The notes beneath the pieces were generated by a model that worked only from the letters and a program-made list of their open reading frames with translations, ran no database searches and was not told the origin of the DNA. Of a stretch of DNA of 64,000 nt, positions 44,703 through 54,597 are shown piece after piece. Source of the DNA: Mesorhizobium hawassense (GTDB lineage Bacteria > Pseudomonadota > Alphaproteobacteria > Rhizobiales > Rhizobiaceae). Both the position numbers and the translations under genes were made by a program. The stretch spans positions 1-64,000 of the forward strand of contig NZ_QMBP01000006.1 of assembly GCF_003289945.1 (NCBI RefSeq), given 5' to 3'. How positions within the stretch are numbered: the first letter of the stretch is position 1; the number at the start of each line of letters is the position of its first letter.

Positions 44703-45569
44703 CTACCTGGCGCCCGCTCGGCGGAAATCCGAGGGCGACATGCCGGCGAGCTTGCGGAACGATTTGTTGAAGGCGCTGAGCGAGCCGAAGCCTGAATCCA
44801 TGGCGACGCGCAGCACATTGGCGTCCTCATGCATCAACAGCGCCTGCGCGTAGCTCAGCCGCAGCAAATTGACATACTCGTTGAGCGTCATGCCGGTCGA
44901 TTTCTTGAACAGGCTCATAGCGTATTTGGGATGGATGTCGGCGGCCGAGGCGATGGTTACGCAATCGATGTCGTAGAGGAAATTCTCGGCGATATAGTCG
45001 CACATGCGCCCGACATTGCGTGAGGATTGCTGGTCGAAGGGATTGCCGGCCCCTTGCCCGGCCACGCTTCCGGGCACCAGGCGGTAAGGCTCGAAGCGCA
45101 CCCGCTCGAGCCGAAGCAGCAGCTCGTTGACGGCATGCTCGGCTTTCGCCGGATCGCCCGAGCGCGCATACTCGTTCCAGCGCTTGAAATTGTCGTTGTC
45201 CGACTGGTCGGTCGCGTTGGTCACCAGCGTCGCGCCGGTCATCAGCCGGTGGCGTATGTCGGCCGGCAGATGCAGGCGAAAGAAATGCACCAGCGGCAGA
45301 TGCGCGCCGGCATAGATCGCGTCGTCGGTGAGGTCGTCCATCTGATGCGGCAGGCCGCCCCAGAACAGGCACATCTCGCCTGCCGAAAGCGCGAGCTCGT
45401 GATCGTTCATCAGGTAGTGGACGCTGCCGCGAACGATGAAATTCACTTCGACCTGGGCGTGCCAGTGCGGCTTGAGCATGACCAGCGGCTGCGTGTGGAA
45501 CATCTGCAGCTTGAGCGGCAGGCCTTCGACGCTGCTCGCGCCAGGCTGGTAGAACGGCCTTTCCGGCAT
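44703..45569 (-). CDS. AraC-family regulator of the sugar ABC operon
   Basis: 288 residues from ATG 45569 (longer frames upstream lack coding character). The N-terminal cupin sensor is KPHWHAQVEVNFIVRGSVHY (about 33-52) and GEMCLFWGGLPHQMDDLTDD. The two C-terminal HTHs are VTIASAADIHPKYAMSLFKK and VLRVAMDSGFGSLSAFNKSF R, ending MSPSDFRR. This form binds a sugar in the cupin and activates catabolic genes. It is divergent from the ABC operon starting at 45677, the probable target; the 107-bp gap contains no clear palindrome. Confidence 0.92.
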   Translation of the reverse strand: MPERPFYQPGASSVEGLPLKLQMFHTQPLVMLKPHWHAQVEVNFIVRGSVHYLMNDHELALSAGEMCLFWGGLPHQMDDLTDDAIYAGAHLPLVHFFRLHLPADIRHRLMTGATLVTNATDQSDNDNFKRWNEYARSGDPAKAEHAVNELLLRLERVRFEPYRLVPGSVAGQGAGNPFDQQSSRNVGRMCDYIAENFLYDIDCVTIASAADIHPKYAMSLFKKSTGMTLNEYVNLLRLSYAQALLMHEDANVLRVAMDSGFGSLSAFNKSFRKLAGMSPSDFRRAGAR

Positions 45570-45676
45570 CTTACTTTCCGCCAATTTCTTATTCCCTTTG
45601 TCCGGGACAAGCCTTCCGCGCCGCATAATCTTAGCCACGCTCACCGTGAGAGAGCAAATGAAATGGGAGGATTTCA

Positions 45677-46945
45677 ATGCGCACTACATTGACTTGCGCC
45701 GCGCTTTTGCTTGCCCTGGGTTCAGGCCCGGCGCTGGCGCAGTCCGGCGAAATCACCATCTGGAGCTGGAACATCGCCGCTTCGTCGCTGAAGTCGACGG
45801 TCGAGGGCTTCAACAAGAAATATCCCGACATCAAGGTCACGGTTCAGGACCTCGGCAATCAGCCGACCTATGACAAATCGATCGCCGGCTGCGCTGCCGG
45901 CGGCGTCGGCCTGCCCGACATCGTCTCGATCGAGAACGGCGAGGCCGAGAACTACTGGAGCCAGTTCCCCGACTGCTTCGTCGACCTGCACACGCTGGGT
46001 TATACCGCCGAGGACCAGAAGAAATTCCCCGACTTCAAGCGCACCGAGCTCGAGGTCGGCGACAAGGCCTATGCCATGCCCTGGGATTCCGGTCCGGTCG
46101 CCGTCTTCTACCGCCGCGACTTCTACGAAAAGGCCGGCGTCGATCCGGCCACGATCAAGACCTGGGACGATTTCATCGCCGCCGGCAAGAAGATCCAGGC
46201 CGCCAATCCCGGTGTCTCGATGACCAATGCCGATTTCAACGGCGACACCGAATTCTTCCGCATGATCTCCAACGAGCAGGGCTGCGCCTATTTCGCCGAG
46301 GACGGCCAGTCGATCACCGTGGCCGAGCCGAAATGCGTCGACGCCATGACCAAGGTCAAGGAGATGAAGGACGCCGGCATCGTGTCGTCGGCCGACTGGT
46401 CGACCAAGATCACCAACAACACCGCCGGCACCGTCGCCACCCAGGTCTATGGCGGCTGGTATGAAGGCACGGTCCGCACCGAATCGCCGAAGGAAAGCGG
46501 CAAATGGGGCGTCTATCTGATGCCGAGCCTGACCGGCGACGGCCCGCGCGCCGCCAATCTCGGCGGCTCGTCCCTGGCCATCACCTCTGCCTCGAAGAAC
46601 AAGGAAGCCGCCTACGCCTATTTGAAATACACGCTGGAGACGAATGACGGCCAGATCACCATGCTGAAGGATTTCGGCCTGGTGCCGTCGCTGATCTCGG
46701 CGCTCGACGATCCTTATGTCGCGCAGGGGCAGCCCTATTGGGGCGACCAGGCGGTGTGGAAGGATATTCTCGCGACGCTGCCCAAGGTGGTGCCGAGCCG
46801 CGGCACCCAATTCCAGAGCGACGCCGAGATCATCGTCCGCGCCGTGCAGACCAAATATCTGGCCAACGGCTATCCCGACGCCAAGGCCGCGCTCGACGAC
46901 GCCGCCAAGCAGATCGCCGCCGCCACCGGCCTGCCGGTGAAGTAG
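45677..46945 (+). CDS. Family 1 carbohydrate-binding protein of ABC importer
   Basis: 422 residues. GGGAGGA lies 7 bases before ATG 45677. A Sec signal peptide TLTCAALLLALGSGPALAQ (cut at about 21) is followed by GEITIWSWNIAASSLKSTVE, VSIENGEAENYWSQFPDC and YAMPWDSGPVAVFYRRDFY. ANLGGSSLAITSASKNKEAA and LVPSLISALDDPYV complete the MalE-type fold. It binds an oligo- or monosaccharide in the periplasm for the two permeases downstream. The gap to them contains a hairpin repeat (46954), which could keep its message more abundant than the rest. Confidence 0.94.
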   Translation: MRTTLTCAALLLALGSGPALAQSGEITIWSWNIAASSLKSTVEGFNKKYPDIKVTVQDLGNQPTYDKSIAGCAAGGVGLPDIVSIENGEAENYWSQFPDCFVDLHTLGYTAEDQKKFPDFKRTELEVGDKAYAMPWDSGPVAVFYRRDFYEKAGVDPATIKTWDDFIAAGKKIQAANPGVSMTNADFNGDTEFFRMISNEQGCAYFAEDGQSITVAEPKCVDAMTKVKEMKDAGIVSSADWSTKITNNTAGTVATQVYGGWYEGTVRTESPKESGKWGVYLMPSLTGDGPRAANLGGSSLAITSASKNKEAAYAYLKYTLETNDGQITMLKDFGLVPSLISALDDPYVAQGQPYWGDQAVWKDILATLPKVVPSRGTQFQSDAEIIVRAVQTKYLANGYPDAKAALDDAAKQIAAATGLPVK

Positions 46946-46953
46946 CGCCTCTT

Positions 46954-47008
46954 CCTTCTCCCCGTTCACGGGGAGAAGGTGCCCGAAGGGCGGATGAGGG
47001 GCGGCGCC
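46954..47008. repeat. Hairpin repeat inside the ABC operon
   Basis: CCTTCTCCCCGTTCACGGGG AGAAGG is a perfect stem (CCTTCTCCCCGT/ACGGGGAGAAGG), followed by TGCCCGAAGGGCGGATGAGG GGCGGCGCC, shared with 27221 and 60330. It stands between binding-protein and permease genes, a usual place for retroregulatory stem-loops. Confidence 0.8.
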
Positions 47009-47104
47009 AACATCGACAATTGGCGCTGCTCCAGCAAACTCAAGGCCTGATCAACACTGCGCCCATCAAGAAGGCGCCACCGGGACAAAGAAAGGAGGAA
47101 GACG

Positions 47105-47965
47105 ATGCGCACCCAGAACGCCACCGCGTACCGCTTCCTCACGCCTTACCTTTTGATCTTCGCCATCTTCTGGATCTGGCCGATCATCTCGTCGTTCCTG
47201 ATCTCCTTCCAGGCGACGCGCACCGTGCCGTGGCGCTTCGCGCCGACTTTCAACTGGGGCCGCCTGATCGGCGACCCCGCCTTCTACAACGCGCTGAAGA
47301 ATACGCTGCTGATCCTCGTCATCCAGGTGCCGGTGATGATCTCGCTGGCGATCGTCATGGCGGTGCTCCTGAATTCGCCGCTGTTGAAGGCGCGCGGCCT
47401 CTACCGCTTCGCCTTCTTCGCCCCGGTCGTGGTCGGCGAGGTCGCCTATTCGGCGGTCTTCCGCCTGATGTTCAGCCTCGATTTCGGCATCATCAACAAG
47501 CTGCTCAACAGCGTCGGCCTGACCAAGATCGACTGGTTCTCCAACGTCACGCCGGCCATGGCGCTGATCATGATCGCAGTGACCTGGCGCTGGGCCGGCT
47601 ACAACGCCATCATCATCCTGGCCGGCCTGCAGTCGATCCCCGAGGACGTCTACGAAGCGGCGACGCTCGACCGCGTCAGCCGCGTGAAGCAGTTCTTCTA
47701 CATCACCTTGCCGCTGCTCAAACCCGTCATCGTCTTTTGCGCCGTGCTGTCGATCATCGGCACCATGCAGCTCTTCACCGAGCCGTTCCTGATCACCGAG
47801 CGCGGCGGCCCGGGCGGCGGCACCGAGACGCTTGGCCTACTGCTCTACCGCCAAGGTTTTCGCTCGCTCAATTTCGGCTATGCCTCGGCCGTCGCCTACA
47901 CCATGGCAGGGCTCGCGATCGCCATCACCCTGGTGCAGCTCTGGCTGACGAGAGAGCCGAAATGA
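47105..47965 (+). CDS. Sugar ABC permease 1 (MalF/UgpA type)
   Basis: 286 residues, six helices. AGGAGG stands before ATG 47105. The ATPase-contact EAA loop is EDVYEAATLDRVSRVKQFFY ITLPLLKP (about 180-207). YLFLTPYL-like start FLTPYLLIFAIFWIWPIISS F and GGPGGGTETLGLLLYRQGF near the end are characteristic. It pairs with the second permease, 13 bp on, to make the heterodimeric channel. Confidence 0.94.
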   Translation: MRTQNATAYRFLTPYLLIFAIFWIWPIISSFLISFQATRTVPWRFAPTFNWGRLIGDPAFYNALKNTLLILVIQVPVMISLAIVMAVLLNSPLLKARGLYRFAFFAPVVVGEVAYSAVFRLMFSLDFGIINKLLNSVGLTKIDWFSNVTPAMALIMIAVTWRWAGYNAIIILAGLQSIPEDVYEAATLDRVSRVKQFFYITLPLLKPVIVFCAVLSIIGTMQLFTEPFLITERGGPGGGTETLGLLLYRQGFRSLNFGYASAVAYTMAGLAIAITLVQLWLTREPK

Positions 47966-47978
47966 CGGGTGAACCGAA

Positions 47979-48815
47979 ATGACCTCGCGTTTGCAAAGAC
48001 GGCTCGGCCGCAGCATTGCGCTGCATCTTTTCCTGACGCCGCTGGCGCTGATCTGGCTGTTCCCGCTCTGGATGATGGTGGTGTTCTCCACCATGCCGGA
48101 CAACGGCATCTTCAGCCCCGGCATCGAGCTCCTGCCGCATGATGGCTTCATCGACAATTTCAACAATTTGCAGCGCGACACCAATTTCGTCGGCGCTATT
48201 CTCATCTCGGTCTCGGTGGCGGTGACCTACACGATCCTTTCGGTGCTGCTCACCTCCATGGCCGGCTGGGCGCTGGCGCGCTACGAGTTCCACGGCAAGG
48301 GCGCGGTGGTGGCGATCATCTTCGGCACCATCACGCTTCCCTACGCGGTGGTGCTGATCCCGCAATTCATCATGGTGGCGCGCGACTTCGCCCTGGCCAA
48401 CACCTGGATCGCGCTGATCGTGCCGCCGCTGTTCAATTCGCTGGGCGTGCTCTTCATGCGCCAGGCCTTCTCGATGATGCCGGCCGAATTGTTCGACGCC
48501 GCGCGGGTGGAAGGCGTGAAAGAATGGCGCATCTTCCTGTTCGTGGCGCTGCCTTTGGCCCGCCCGATGCTGGCGGCGCTGGCGATCATCCTCTTCCTCG
48601 CCTCGTGGAACAATTATCTCTGGCCGCTGCTGATCAACAGCCAGCCCGGCGCGATGACCGCGCCGGTGGCGCTCGGCACGCTGATCGGCCTGACCAAGGT
48701 GTCGTGGGGCGGCATCATGGCCGGCGCCGTCATGCTGACGGTGCCGATGCTCATCGTCTTCGTGCTCTTGCAGCGCCATTTCATCGCCGGCATCGCCGCC
48801 GGCGCGGTCAAGTAG
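47979..48815 (+). CDS. Sugar ABC permease 2 (MalG/UgpE type)
   Basis: 278 residues, six helices. FLTPLALIWLFPLWMMVVFS in helix 1; the EAA loop PAELFDAARVEGVKEWRIFL FVALPLARPM (about 168-197) is intact. SWNNYLWPLLINSQPGAMTA is typical of MalG. It starts 13 bp after permease 1 and ends 11 bp before the ATPase gene. The protein forms half of the inner-membrane channel. Confidence 0.94.
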   Translation: MTSRLQRRLGRSIALHLFLTPLALIWLFPLWMMVVFSTMPDNGIFSPGIELLPHDGFIDNFNNLQRDTNFVGAILISVSVAVTYTILSVLLTSMAGWALARYEFHGKGAVVAIIFGTITLPYAVVLIPQFIMVARDFALANTWIALIVPPLFNSLGVLFMRQAFSMMPAELFDAARVEGVKEWRIFLFVALPLARPMLAALAIILFLASWNNYLWPLLINSQPGAMTAPVALGTLIGLTKVSWGGIMAGAVMLTVPMLIVFVLLQRHFIAGIAAGAVK

Positions 48816-48826
48816 GAAGGAGCGAT

Positions 48827-49912
<1,086 letters not shown>

Positions 49913-49968
49913 CCGCACATTTTCTTGCCGGCATGCCAGCGTGGCGGCGATCGCATGGAGAATTCGAT

Positions 49969-51996
49969 ATGACATCCAAAAAGATCCGCTGGGGCATCCT
50001 CGGTCCCGGCAGCATCGCCAAATCCTTTGCCGGCGGCGTGGCGGGATCGCGCACCGGCGAGCTGGTCGCCCTCGGCGCCCGCAATCCCGCCAAGCCGGGC
50101 CTTGCCGAGACCTTTCCGGGCGCGCGTATCCTCGACGGCTATGACGCGCTGCTCGCCGACGAGAACGTCGACGCCGTCTACATTTCGATCCCGCATCCCG
50201 GCCACGCCGAATGGGCGATCAAGGCCGCCGAGGCCGGCAAGCATGTCTTGTGCGAAAAGCCGCTGGCGCTGACCGCCTTCGAGGCCGACGCCATGATGCA
50301 TGCGGCGCGCAAGGCCGGCACCTTCCTCGGCGAAGCCTTCATGTACCGGCTGCACCCGCAGACCCGGCAATTGGTCGAGCTGATCAAATCCGGCGCCATA
50401 GGCGAGGTCCGCATGATCAAGTCGAGCTTCGGCTTCGCCATGCCGGGCTTCATGCCGGCGCACAGGCTCTATGCCAACGAACTCGCCGGCGGCGGCGTCC
50501 TCGATGTGGGCGGATATCCGGTGTCGATGGCGCGGCTGATCGCGGGTGCCGCTTCAGGGCAGCCTTTCCTCGAGCCGGACAAGGTCGTCGGCGCCGCCCA
50601 TCTCGGCCAGTCCGGCGTCGACGAATGGGCCGCGGCCCTGCTGCACTTCCCCGGCGGTATCGTCGCCGAGGTTTCCTGCAGCATCTCGCTCAACCAGGAC
50701 AATGTGCTGCGCATCTTCGGCACCAAGGGTCAGATCGAGGTGCCCGATTTCTGGTTCGCCGGTGGCAACCGCGATGTCGGACCGGGCCGGATCGAGGTGA
50801 TCCGGTCCGGTGCGGCTCGCGAGGTGATCAGTCTCGACGAGACCCGCCACCTCTATTCCTTCGAGGTCGACGGCGCCGGCGAGGCGATCCTCGCCGGCCG
50901 CCAGGAATTCGCCTGGCCGGGCATGTCCTGGGCCGACAGCCTCGGCACGCTGCGCGTGCTCGACAGATGGCGCCACGCCGTGGGGCTGGAATACGAGATC
51001 GAAAAGCCGGCCAAGCGCGTCAACACGCTCTCCGGCCGGCCGCTCCGGACCAACGGCGCCGCCATCGGCAAGCGCGACATTCCCGGCCTGCCGAAACCCG
51101 TCTCCCTTCTGGCGCTCGGCTTTGAGGATTTTCGCACCTTCTCCTCCGGCTCGATCCTGCTCGACGCCTATTTCGAGGCCGGCGGCAACCTGTTCGACAC
51201 CGGCTTCGTCTATGGCGCCGGCTACACCGAGACGCTGCTTGGCCAGTGGCTCGCCAATCGCGGCGTGCGCGAGCAATCGGTCATCATCGCCAAGGGCGCG
51301 CATTCGCCGCTCTGCTATCCCGACGTCATCGCCAAGCAGCTGGCCCAGTCGCTCGACCGGCTGCAGACCGACCATGTCGACATCTATTTCATGCATCGCG
51401 ACAATCCCGACGTGCCGGTCGGCGAATTCGTCGACGCCATGGACCGGGAGGCCAAGGCCGGCCGCATCCGCGGCCTGTTCGGCGGCTCCAACTGGACCAT
51501 GGAGCGGATGGACGCGGCGATTGCCTATGCCGAGAAGCACGGCAGGCAGAAGCCCGGCGCGCTCTCCAACAATTTCTCCTTGGCCGAGATGCTGGAGCCG
51601 ATCTGGGCCGGCTGCGTCACCTCGTCCACCGATACCTGGAAGGCCTGGCTGACGGCAAGGCAGATGCCGAACTTCGCCTGGTCGAGCCAGGGCCGCGGCT
51701 TCTTCACCGATCGCGCCGGCCGCGACAAGCAGGACAATGAGGAGCTGGTGCGGGTCTGGTATTCGGAAAAGAATTTCGGCCGCCGCGACCGCGCCATCGA
51801 ACTGGCGCGCAAGCTCGGCAAGAGCCCGATCCATGTCGCGCTGGCTTACGTGCTGGCGCAGCCCTTCCCGTCCGTGCCGCTGATCGGCCCGCGCACGCTG
51901 GACGAGCTCGAGGACAGCCTGAAGGCACTCGATATCAAGCTGACGCCGGAGGATGTGGCCTGGCTGGACGAGGGGCCGGAGCGGAGGAGGGCATAG
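49969..51996 (+). CDS. Fusion of Gfo/Idh/MocA dehydrogenase and aldo/keto reductase
   Basis: 675 residues from ATG 49969. Residues 1-335: Rossmann start WGILGPGSIAKSFAGGVAG, substrate/catalytic CEKPLALTAFEADAM and AGGGVLDVGGYPVSMARLI. From about 365: an AKR barrel with FDTGFVYGAGYTETLLG (Asp and Tyr), IIAKGAH (Lys) and IYFMHRDNP (His), the complete AKR tetrad, then VPLIGPRTLDELEDSL. Both halves therefore look active and NAD(P)-dependent. The reading frame is continuous with no internal start signal. It closes the sugar ABC operon, so it probably processes the imported sugar in two redox steps. Confidence 0.9.
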   Translation: MTSKKIRWGILGPGSIAKSFAGGVAGSRTGELVALGARNPAKPGLAETFPGARILDGYDALLADENVDAVYISIPHPGHAEWAIKAAEAGKHVLCEKPLALTAFEADAMMHAARKAGTFLGEAFMYRLHPQTRQLVELIKSGAIGEVRMIKSSFGFAMPGFMPAHRLYANELAGGGVLDVGGYPVSMARLIAGAASGQPFLEPDKVVGAAHLGQSGVDEWAAALLHFPGGIVAEVSCSISLNQDNVLRIFGTKGQIEVPDFWFAGGNRDVGPGRIEVIRSGAAREVISLDETRHLYSFEVDGAGEAILAGRQEFAWPGMSWADSLGTLRVLDRWRHAVGLEYEIEKPAKRVNTLSGRPLRTNGAAIGKRDIPGLPKPVSLLALGFEDFRTFSSGSILLDAYFEAGGNLFDTGFVYGAGYTETLLGQWLANRGVREQSVIIAKGAHSPLCYPDVIAKQLAQSLDRLQTDHVDIYFMHRDNPDVPVGEFVDAMDREAKAGRIRGLFGGSNWTMERMDAAIAYAEKHGRQKPGALSNNFSLAEMLEPIWAGCVTSSTDTWKAWLTARQMPNFAWSSQGRGFFTDRAGRDKQDNEELVRVWYSEKNFGRRDRAIELARKLGKSPIHVALAYVLAQPFPSVPLIGPRTLDELEDSLKALDIKLTPEDVAWLDEGPERRRA

Positions 51997-52005
51997 GCGC
52001 GCCTA

Positions 52006-52060
52006 ATCTCTCCCCCTTGTGTGGCTCTGTGGGAGATGCCGAGAGGGCAGAGAGGCGCTA
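52006..52060. repeat. CTCCCCCTTGTG-type intergenic repeat fragment
   Basis: CTCTCCCCCTTGTGTGGCTC, then TGTGGGAGATGCCGAGAGGG CAGAGAGGCGC. A fuller relative is at 63859. It lies immediately before the left terminus of the GIY-YIG unit. Confidence 0.55.
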
Positions 52061-52067
52061 ACCTGTG

Positions 52068-52581
52068 CTTCGTCATTCTAGGGCGGAGCAAGGAGCGAAG
52101 CGACGCGCGCAGACCCTAGAATCCATGCCGTGACGCCTGAGAGCCGCCACGGTCCAGAACGTTCACCAGCCAATCCCGCGAAACAGCTCGAACCATTCCG
52201 GATTGGTCTTCTCGATCAATTCCATCTTCCATTGGCGCGGCCCAGCGCTTCAATGACGTCTCACGCTGGATGGCGTCGGTGATGTCGAAATACTCCTCGT
52301 ACCAGACCAGACGCTGCACACCATAACGGCTGGTGAAGCTGGAGCCTTTGCCGGTCTTGTGCTCCGGCATGCGACGAGCAAGGTCGTTGGTGACACCGAT
52401 ATAGATCGTGCCGCCTTTCTGGCTCGCGGCCATATAGACGTAGCCTGTCATATTGCGATCTTAGCTGGCGCTGTCGCTAGCGGCTATTCTGGACTGCAGC
52501 ATTCTACGGCCAATGTCACGGCATGGATTCTAGGGTCTGCGCGCGTCGCTTCGCTCCTTGCTCCGCCCTAGAATGACGAAG
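52068..52581 (-). mobile_element. GIY-YIG unit 1, bounded by 67-bp perfect inverted repeats
   Basis: Left end 52068-52134 and right end 52515-52581 are exact reverse complements over 67 bp. Each end is itself a hairpin: ATTCTAGGG (52075-52083) pairs with CCCTAGAAT (52114-52122). Between them sits a small nuclease gene on the minus strand. The whole 514 bp matches 61598-62108 in opposite orientation, including non-coding parts. No IS transposase is inside. The architecture resembles a REPIN with an enclosed gene; mobility is inferred from dispersion. Confidence 0.8.
52163..52451 (-). pseudogene. GIY-YIG nuclease gene with a +1 frameshift
   Basis: From ATG 52451 the first 70 residues match the intact copy at 61727 in 66 positions: MTGYVYMAASQKGGTIYIGV and RRMPEHKTG carry the GIY-YIG core. 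After SLKRW one extra base (GGGCCGCGCCAATGG against GGCCTCGCCAATGG) shifts the frame, giving an unrelated tail of 41 residues ending at 52116. In the restored frame the product would end FRGIGW at 52163, as in the other copy. The catalytic core up to the conserved Arg and Glu remains, so residual activity is not excluded. Confidence 0.85.
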
Positions 52582-52692
52582 GATACGTGGCAGCTTTACG
52601 CAGGAGAACCCTCTCTGTCCCCTTTGGCGGCATCTTCAGGCTGCTGGCGTCGCCATATGCGATTGCCCTGCCCTCAAGGGGTGAGATCGCCC

Positions 52693-53121
52693 TCACCGAT
52701 CCACCCGCGTCGACAGAATGATCGACGACGACGTCCGCTCCACCCCGTCCATCGCCCCGATCCGGTCGAGCAGCGCATCGAGATCGCGGATCGACGGCGC
52801 GTCGACGATGACGATCATGTCGAAATTGCCGCTCACCGAATGCACTGTCCTGACCGGCGGCATCGCCTCGAGGGCGCGCACGACCTTGTCGGCGAGTTTC
52901 GGGGTGACGGTGAGCAGTACATGCGCCTTGACCAGCCCCTGCTCGTAGTCGGGCGACAGCCTGACCCCATAGCCGGCGATGACGCCGCGCTGCTCCAGCC
53001 GCTCGATGCGGCTCTGCACCGTGGTGCGCGACACGCCGAGTTTTCGCGCAAGCTCCGCGGTCGAGGCGCGGGCGTCGGCCCTCAGCAAAGTGAGCAGGGC
53101 TTGTTCGGCTTCAGTGATCAT
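52693..53121 (-). CDS. Lrp/AsnC regulator of the adjacent dehydrogenase
   Basis: 142 residues. HTH: LARKLGVSRTTVQSRIERLE. RAM domain: VLLTVTPKLADKVVRALEAM, SVSGNFDMIVIVDA and GVERTSSSIILSTRV. It is divergent from a saccharopine-dehydrogenase-like gene across 128 bp, which suggests amino-acid-responsive control of that gene. The intergenic part has a weak inverted repeat (GCCAACTCGAATTTCAAAAT TGGC, 5-bp arms). Co-effector unknown; lysine is a reasonable guess. Confidence 0.92.
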   Translation of the reverse strand: MITEAEQALLTLLRADARASTAELARKLGVSRTTVQSRIERLEQRGVIAGYGVRLSPDYEQGLVKAHVLLTVTPKLADKVVRALEAMPPVRTVHSVSGNFDMIVIVDAPSIRDLDALLDRIGAMDGVERTSSSIILSTRVDR

Positions 53122-53249
53122 TTCGACGATCTTCCTCGGCGAATCGCTTAAAGGTCGGCTTCATATTGCCAGATTCCACCCTTCCTTTCGACAGGCAAGC
53201 TGCGATGATTCCGCCAACTCGAATTTCAAAATTGGCAGGGGTATTGATC

Positions 53250-54353
53250 ATGAAGAACATCGTTGTAGTCGGCGCCGGCAAGATCGGCTCGACCATCGCG
53301 GAAATGCTGAGCTCGACCGGCGACTATCACGTCACGCTCGTCGACCGCTCGGGCGCCCAGCTTGCCGCCGCCGAATTGCCGGCCGGCGTCGAGACCCAGG
53401 AGCTGGACATCGGCGCCACGGGTGAGCTCGAAAAGGTGCTCGCCGGCAAGTTCGCCGTGTTGAGCGCCGCGCCCTTCCATCTCACCACCCGCATCGCCGA
53501 GGCGGCCGCGGCCACCGGCGTGCATTACCTCGACCTCACCGAGGACGTCGTCTCGACCCGCCGCGTGAAGGAACTGGCGCGCGACGCCAAAAGCGCCTTC
53601 ATCCCGCAATGCGGCCTGGCGCCGGGTTTCATCTCGATCGTCGCCAACGATCTCGCCAGCCGCTTCGACACGCTGGAAAGCGTGCGCATGCGCGTCGGCG
53701 CGCTGCCGCAATATCCATCCAACGCGCTCAACTACAACCTGACCTGGAGCACCGACGGCGTCATCAACGAATATTGCGAGCCCTGCGAGGCGATCGTCGA
53801 GGGCGAGCTGATCGAGGTGCCGCCGCTGGAAGAGCGCGAGGAGTTCTCGCTCGACGGCGTCACCTATGAGGCCTTCAACACCTCCGGCGGCCTGGGCACT
53901 TTGGCCGAGACGCTCAAGGGCAAGGTGCGCACGCTGAACTACCGCACCATCCGCTATCCCGGTCACGCCGCGATCATGAAGGCGCTGCTCAACGACCTGG
54001 GGCTGCGCCACCGCCGCGACGTGCTGAAGGACATTTTCGAGAGCGCGCTGCCGGCGACGCTGCAGGACGTGGTCATCGTCTTCGTCACCGTCTCGGGCCG
54101 CCGCAACGGTCGCCTGCTGCAGGAGACCTACGCCAACAAGGTCTATTCGCAGCGCGTCGGCTCCATCGTGCGCAGCGCCATCCAGATCACCACCGCCTCC
54201 GGCATCTGCGCCGTGCTCGACATGCTGGCCGACGGCTCGCTGCCGGCGATGGGTTTCGTGCGCCAGGAGGATATCGCCCTCGACGCCTTCCTCGCCAACC
54301 GCTTCGGCCGCGCCTACGCCCAGTACGAGATGGTGAGCCGGCTGGCGAGCTGA
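53250..54353 (+). CDS. Saccharopine dehydrogenase-like protein (lysine metabolism candidate)
   Basis: 367 residues from ATG 53250. Rossmann start NIVVVGAGKIGSTIAEML, then VLSAAPFHLTTRIAEAAAAT GVHYLDLTED, and the conserved FIPQCGLAPGFISIVANDL. STDGVINEYCEPCEAIVEG and TLNYRTIRYPGHAAIMKALL follow the Lys9/lysine 6-dehydrogenase group. It would use NAD(P) to oxidise lysine or saccharopine; length favours the short L-lysine-dehydrogenase-type members, but this is not certain. A divergent Lrp gene is likely its regulator. Single-gene transcript, with a repeat behind. Confidence 0.85.
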   Translation: MKNIVVVGAGKIGSTIAEMLSSTGDYHVTLVDRSGAQLAAAELPAGVETQELDIGATGELEKVLAGKFAVLSAAPFHLTTRIAEAAAATGVHYLDLTEDVVSTRRVKELARDAKSAFIPQCGLAPGFISIVANDLASRFDTLESVRMRVGALPQYPSNALNYNLTWSTDGVINEYCEPCEAIVEGELIEVPPLEEREEFSLDGVTYEAFNTSGGLGTLAETLKGKVRTLNYRTIRYPGHAAIMKALLNDLGLRHRRDVLKDIFESALPATLQDVVIVFVTVSGRRNGRLLQETYANKVYSQRVGSIVRSAIQITTASGICAVLDMLADGSLPAMGFVRQEDIALDAFLANRFGRAYAQYEMVSRLAS

Positions 54354-54367
54354 ATAAGCTCGCGCCT

Positions 54368-54597
54368 TTCCTCTCCCCCGTCGATCGGGGAGAGGTGTCG
54401 AGCGGAGCTCGACGGAGTGGGGGTCGACCTGCGCCGACGGTTGTTATTTCAACCCGGATGCCTCGCCTTGATTGAGGCCCGGTGGTGGTGAATGGTTGTC
54501 GGCGCTTCCACATTTGAGCAGCGGCTTCCCCCACTCCGTCGCCGCTTCGCGGCGCCACCTCTCCCCCCTCCGGAGGGAGAGGAAAGAGGCGCTCCGC
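54368..54597. repeat. Pair of palindromic mosaics in inverted orientation
   Basis: CTCTCCCCCGTCGATCGGGG AGAGGTGTCGAGCGGAGCTC GACGGAGTGGGGG at 54373-54425 is mirrored by CTTCCCCCACTCCGTCGCCG CTTCGCGGCGCCACCTCTCC in the right part. The left module is the intact form of the repeat broken by the IS at 297. It lies between convergent genes. Confidence 0.75.

Noticed and set aside
53205..53240. Lrp operator candidate upstream of the saccharopine-dehydrogenase-like gene
   Set aside because: Only 5-bp arms with poor inner pairing; not listed as a site.
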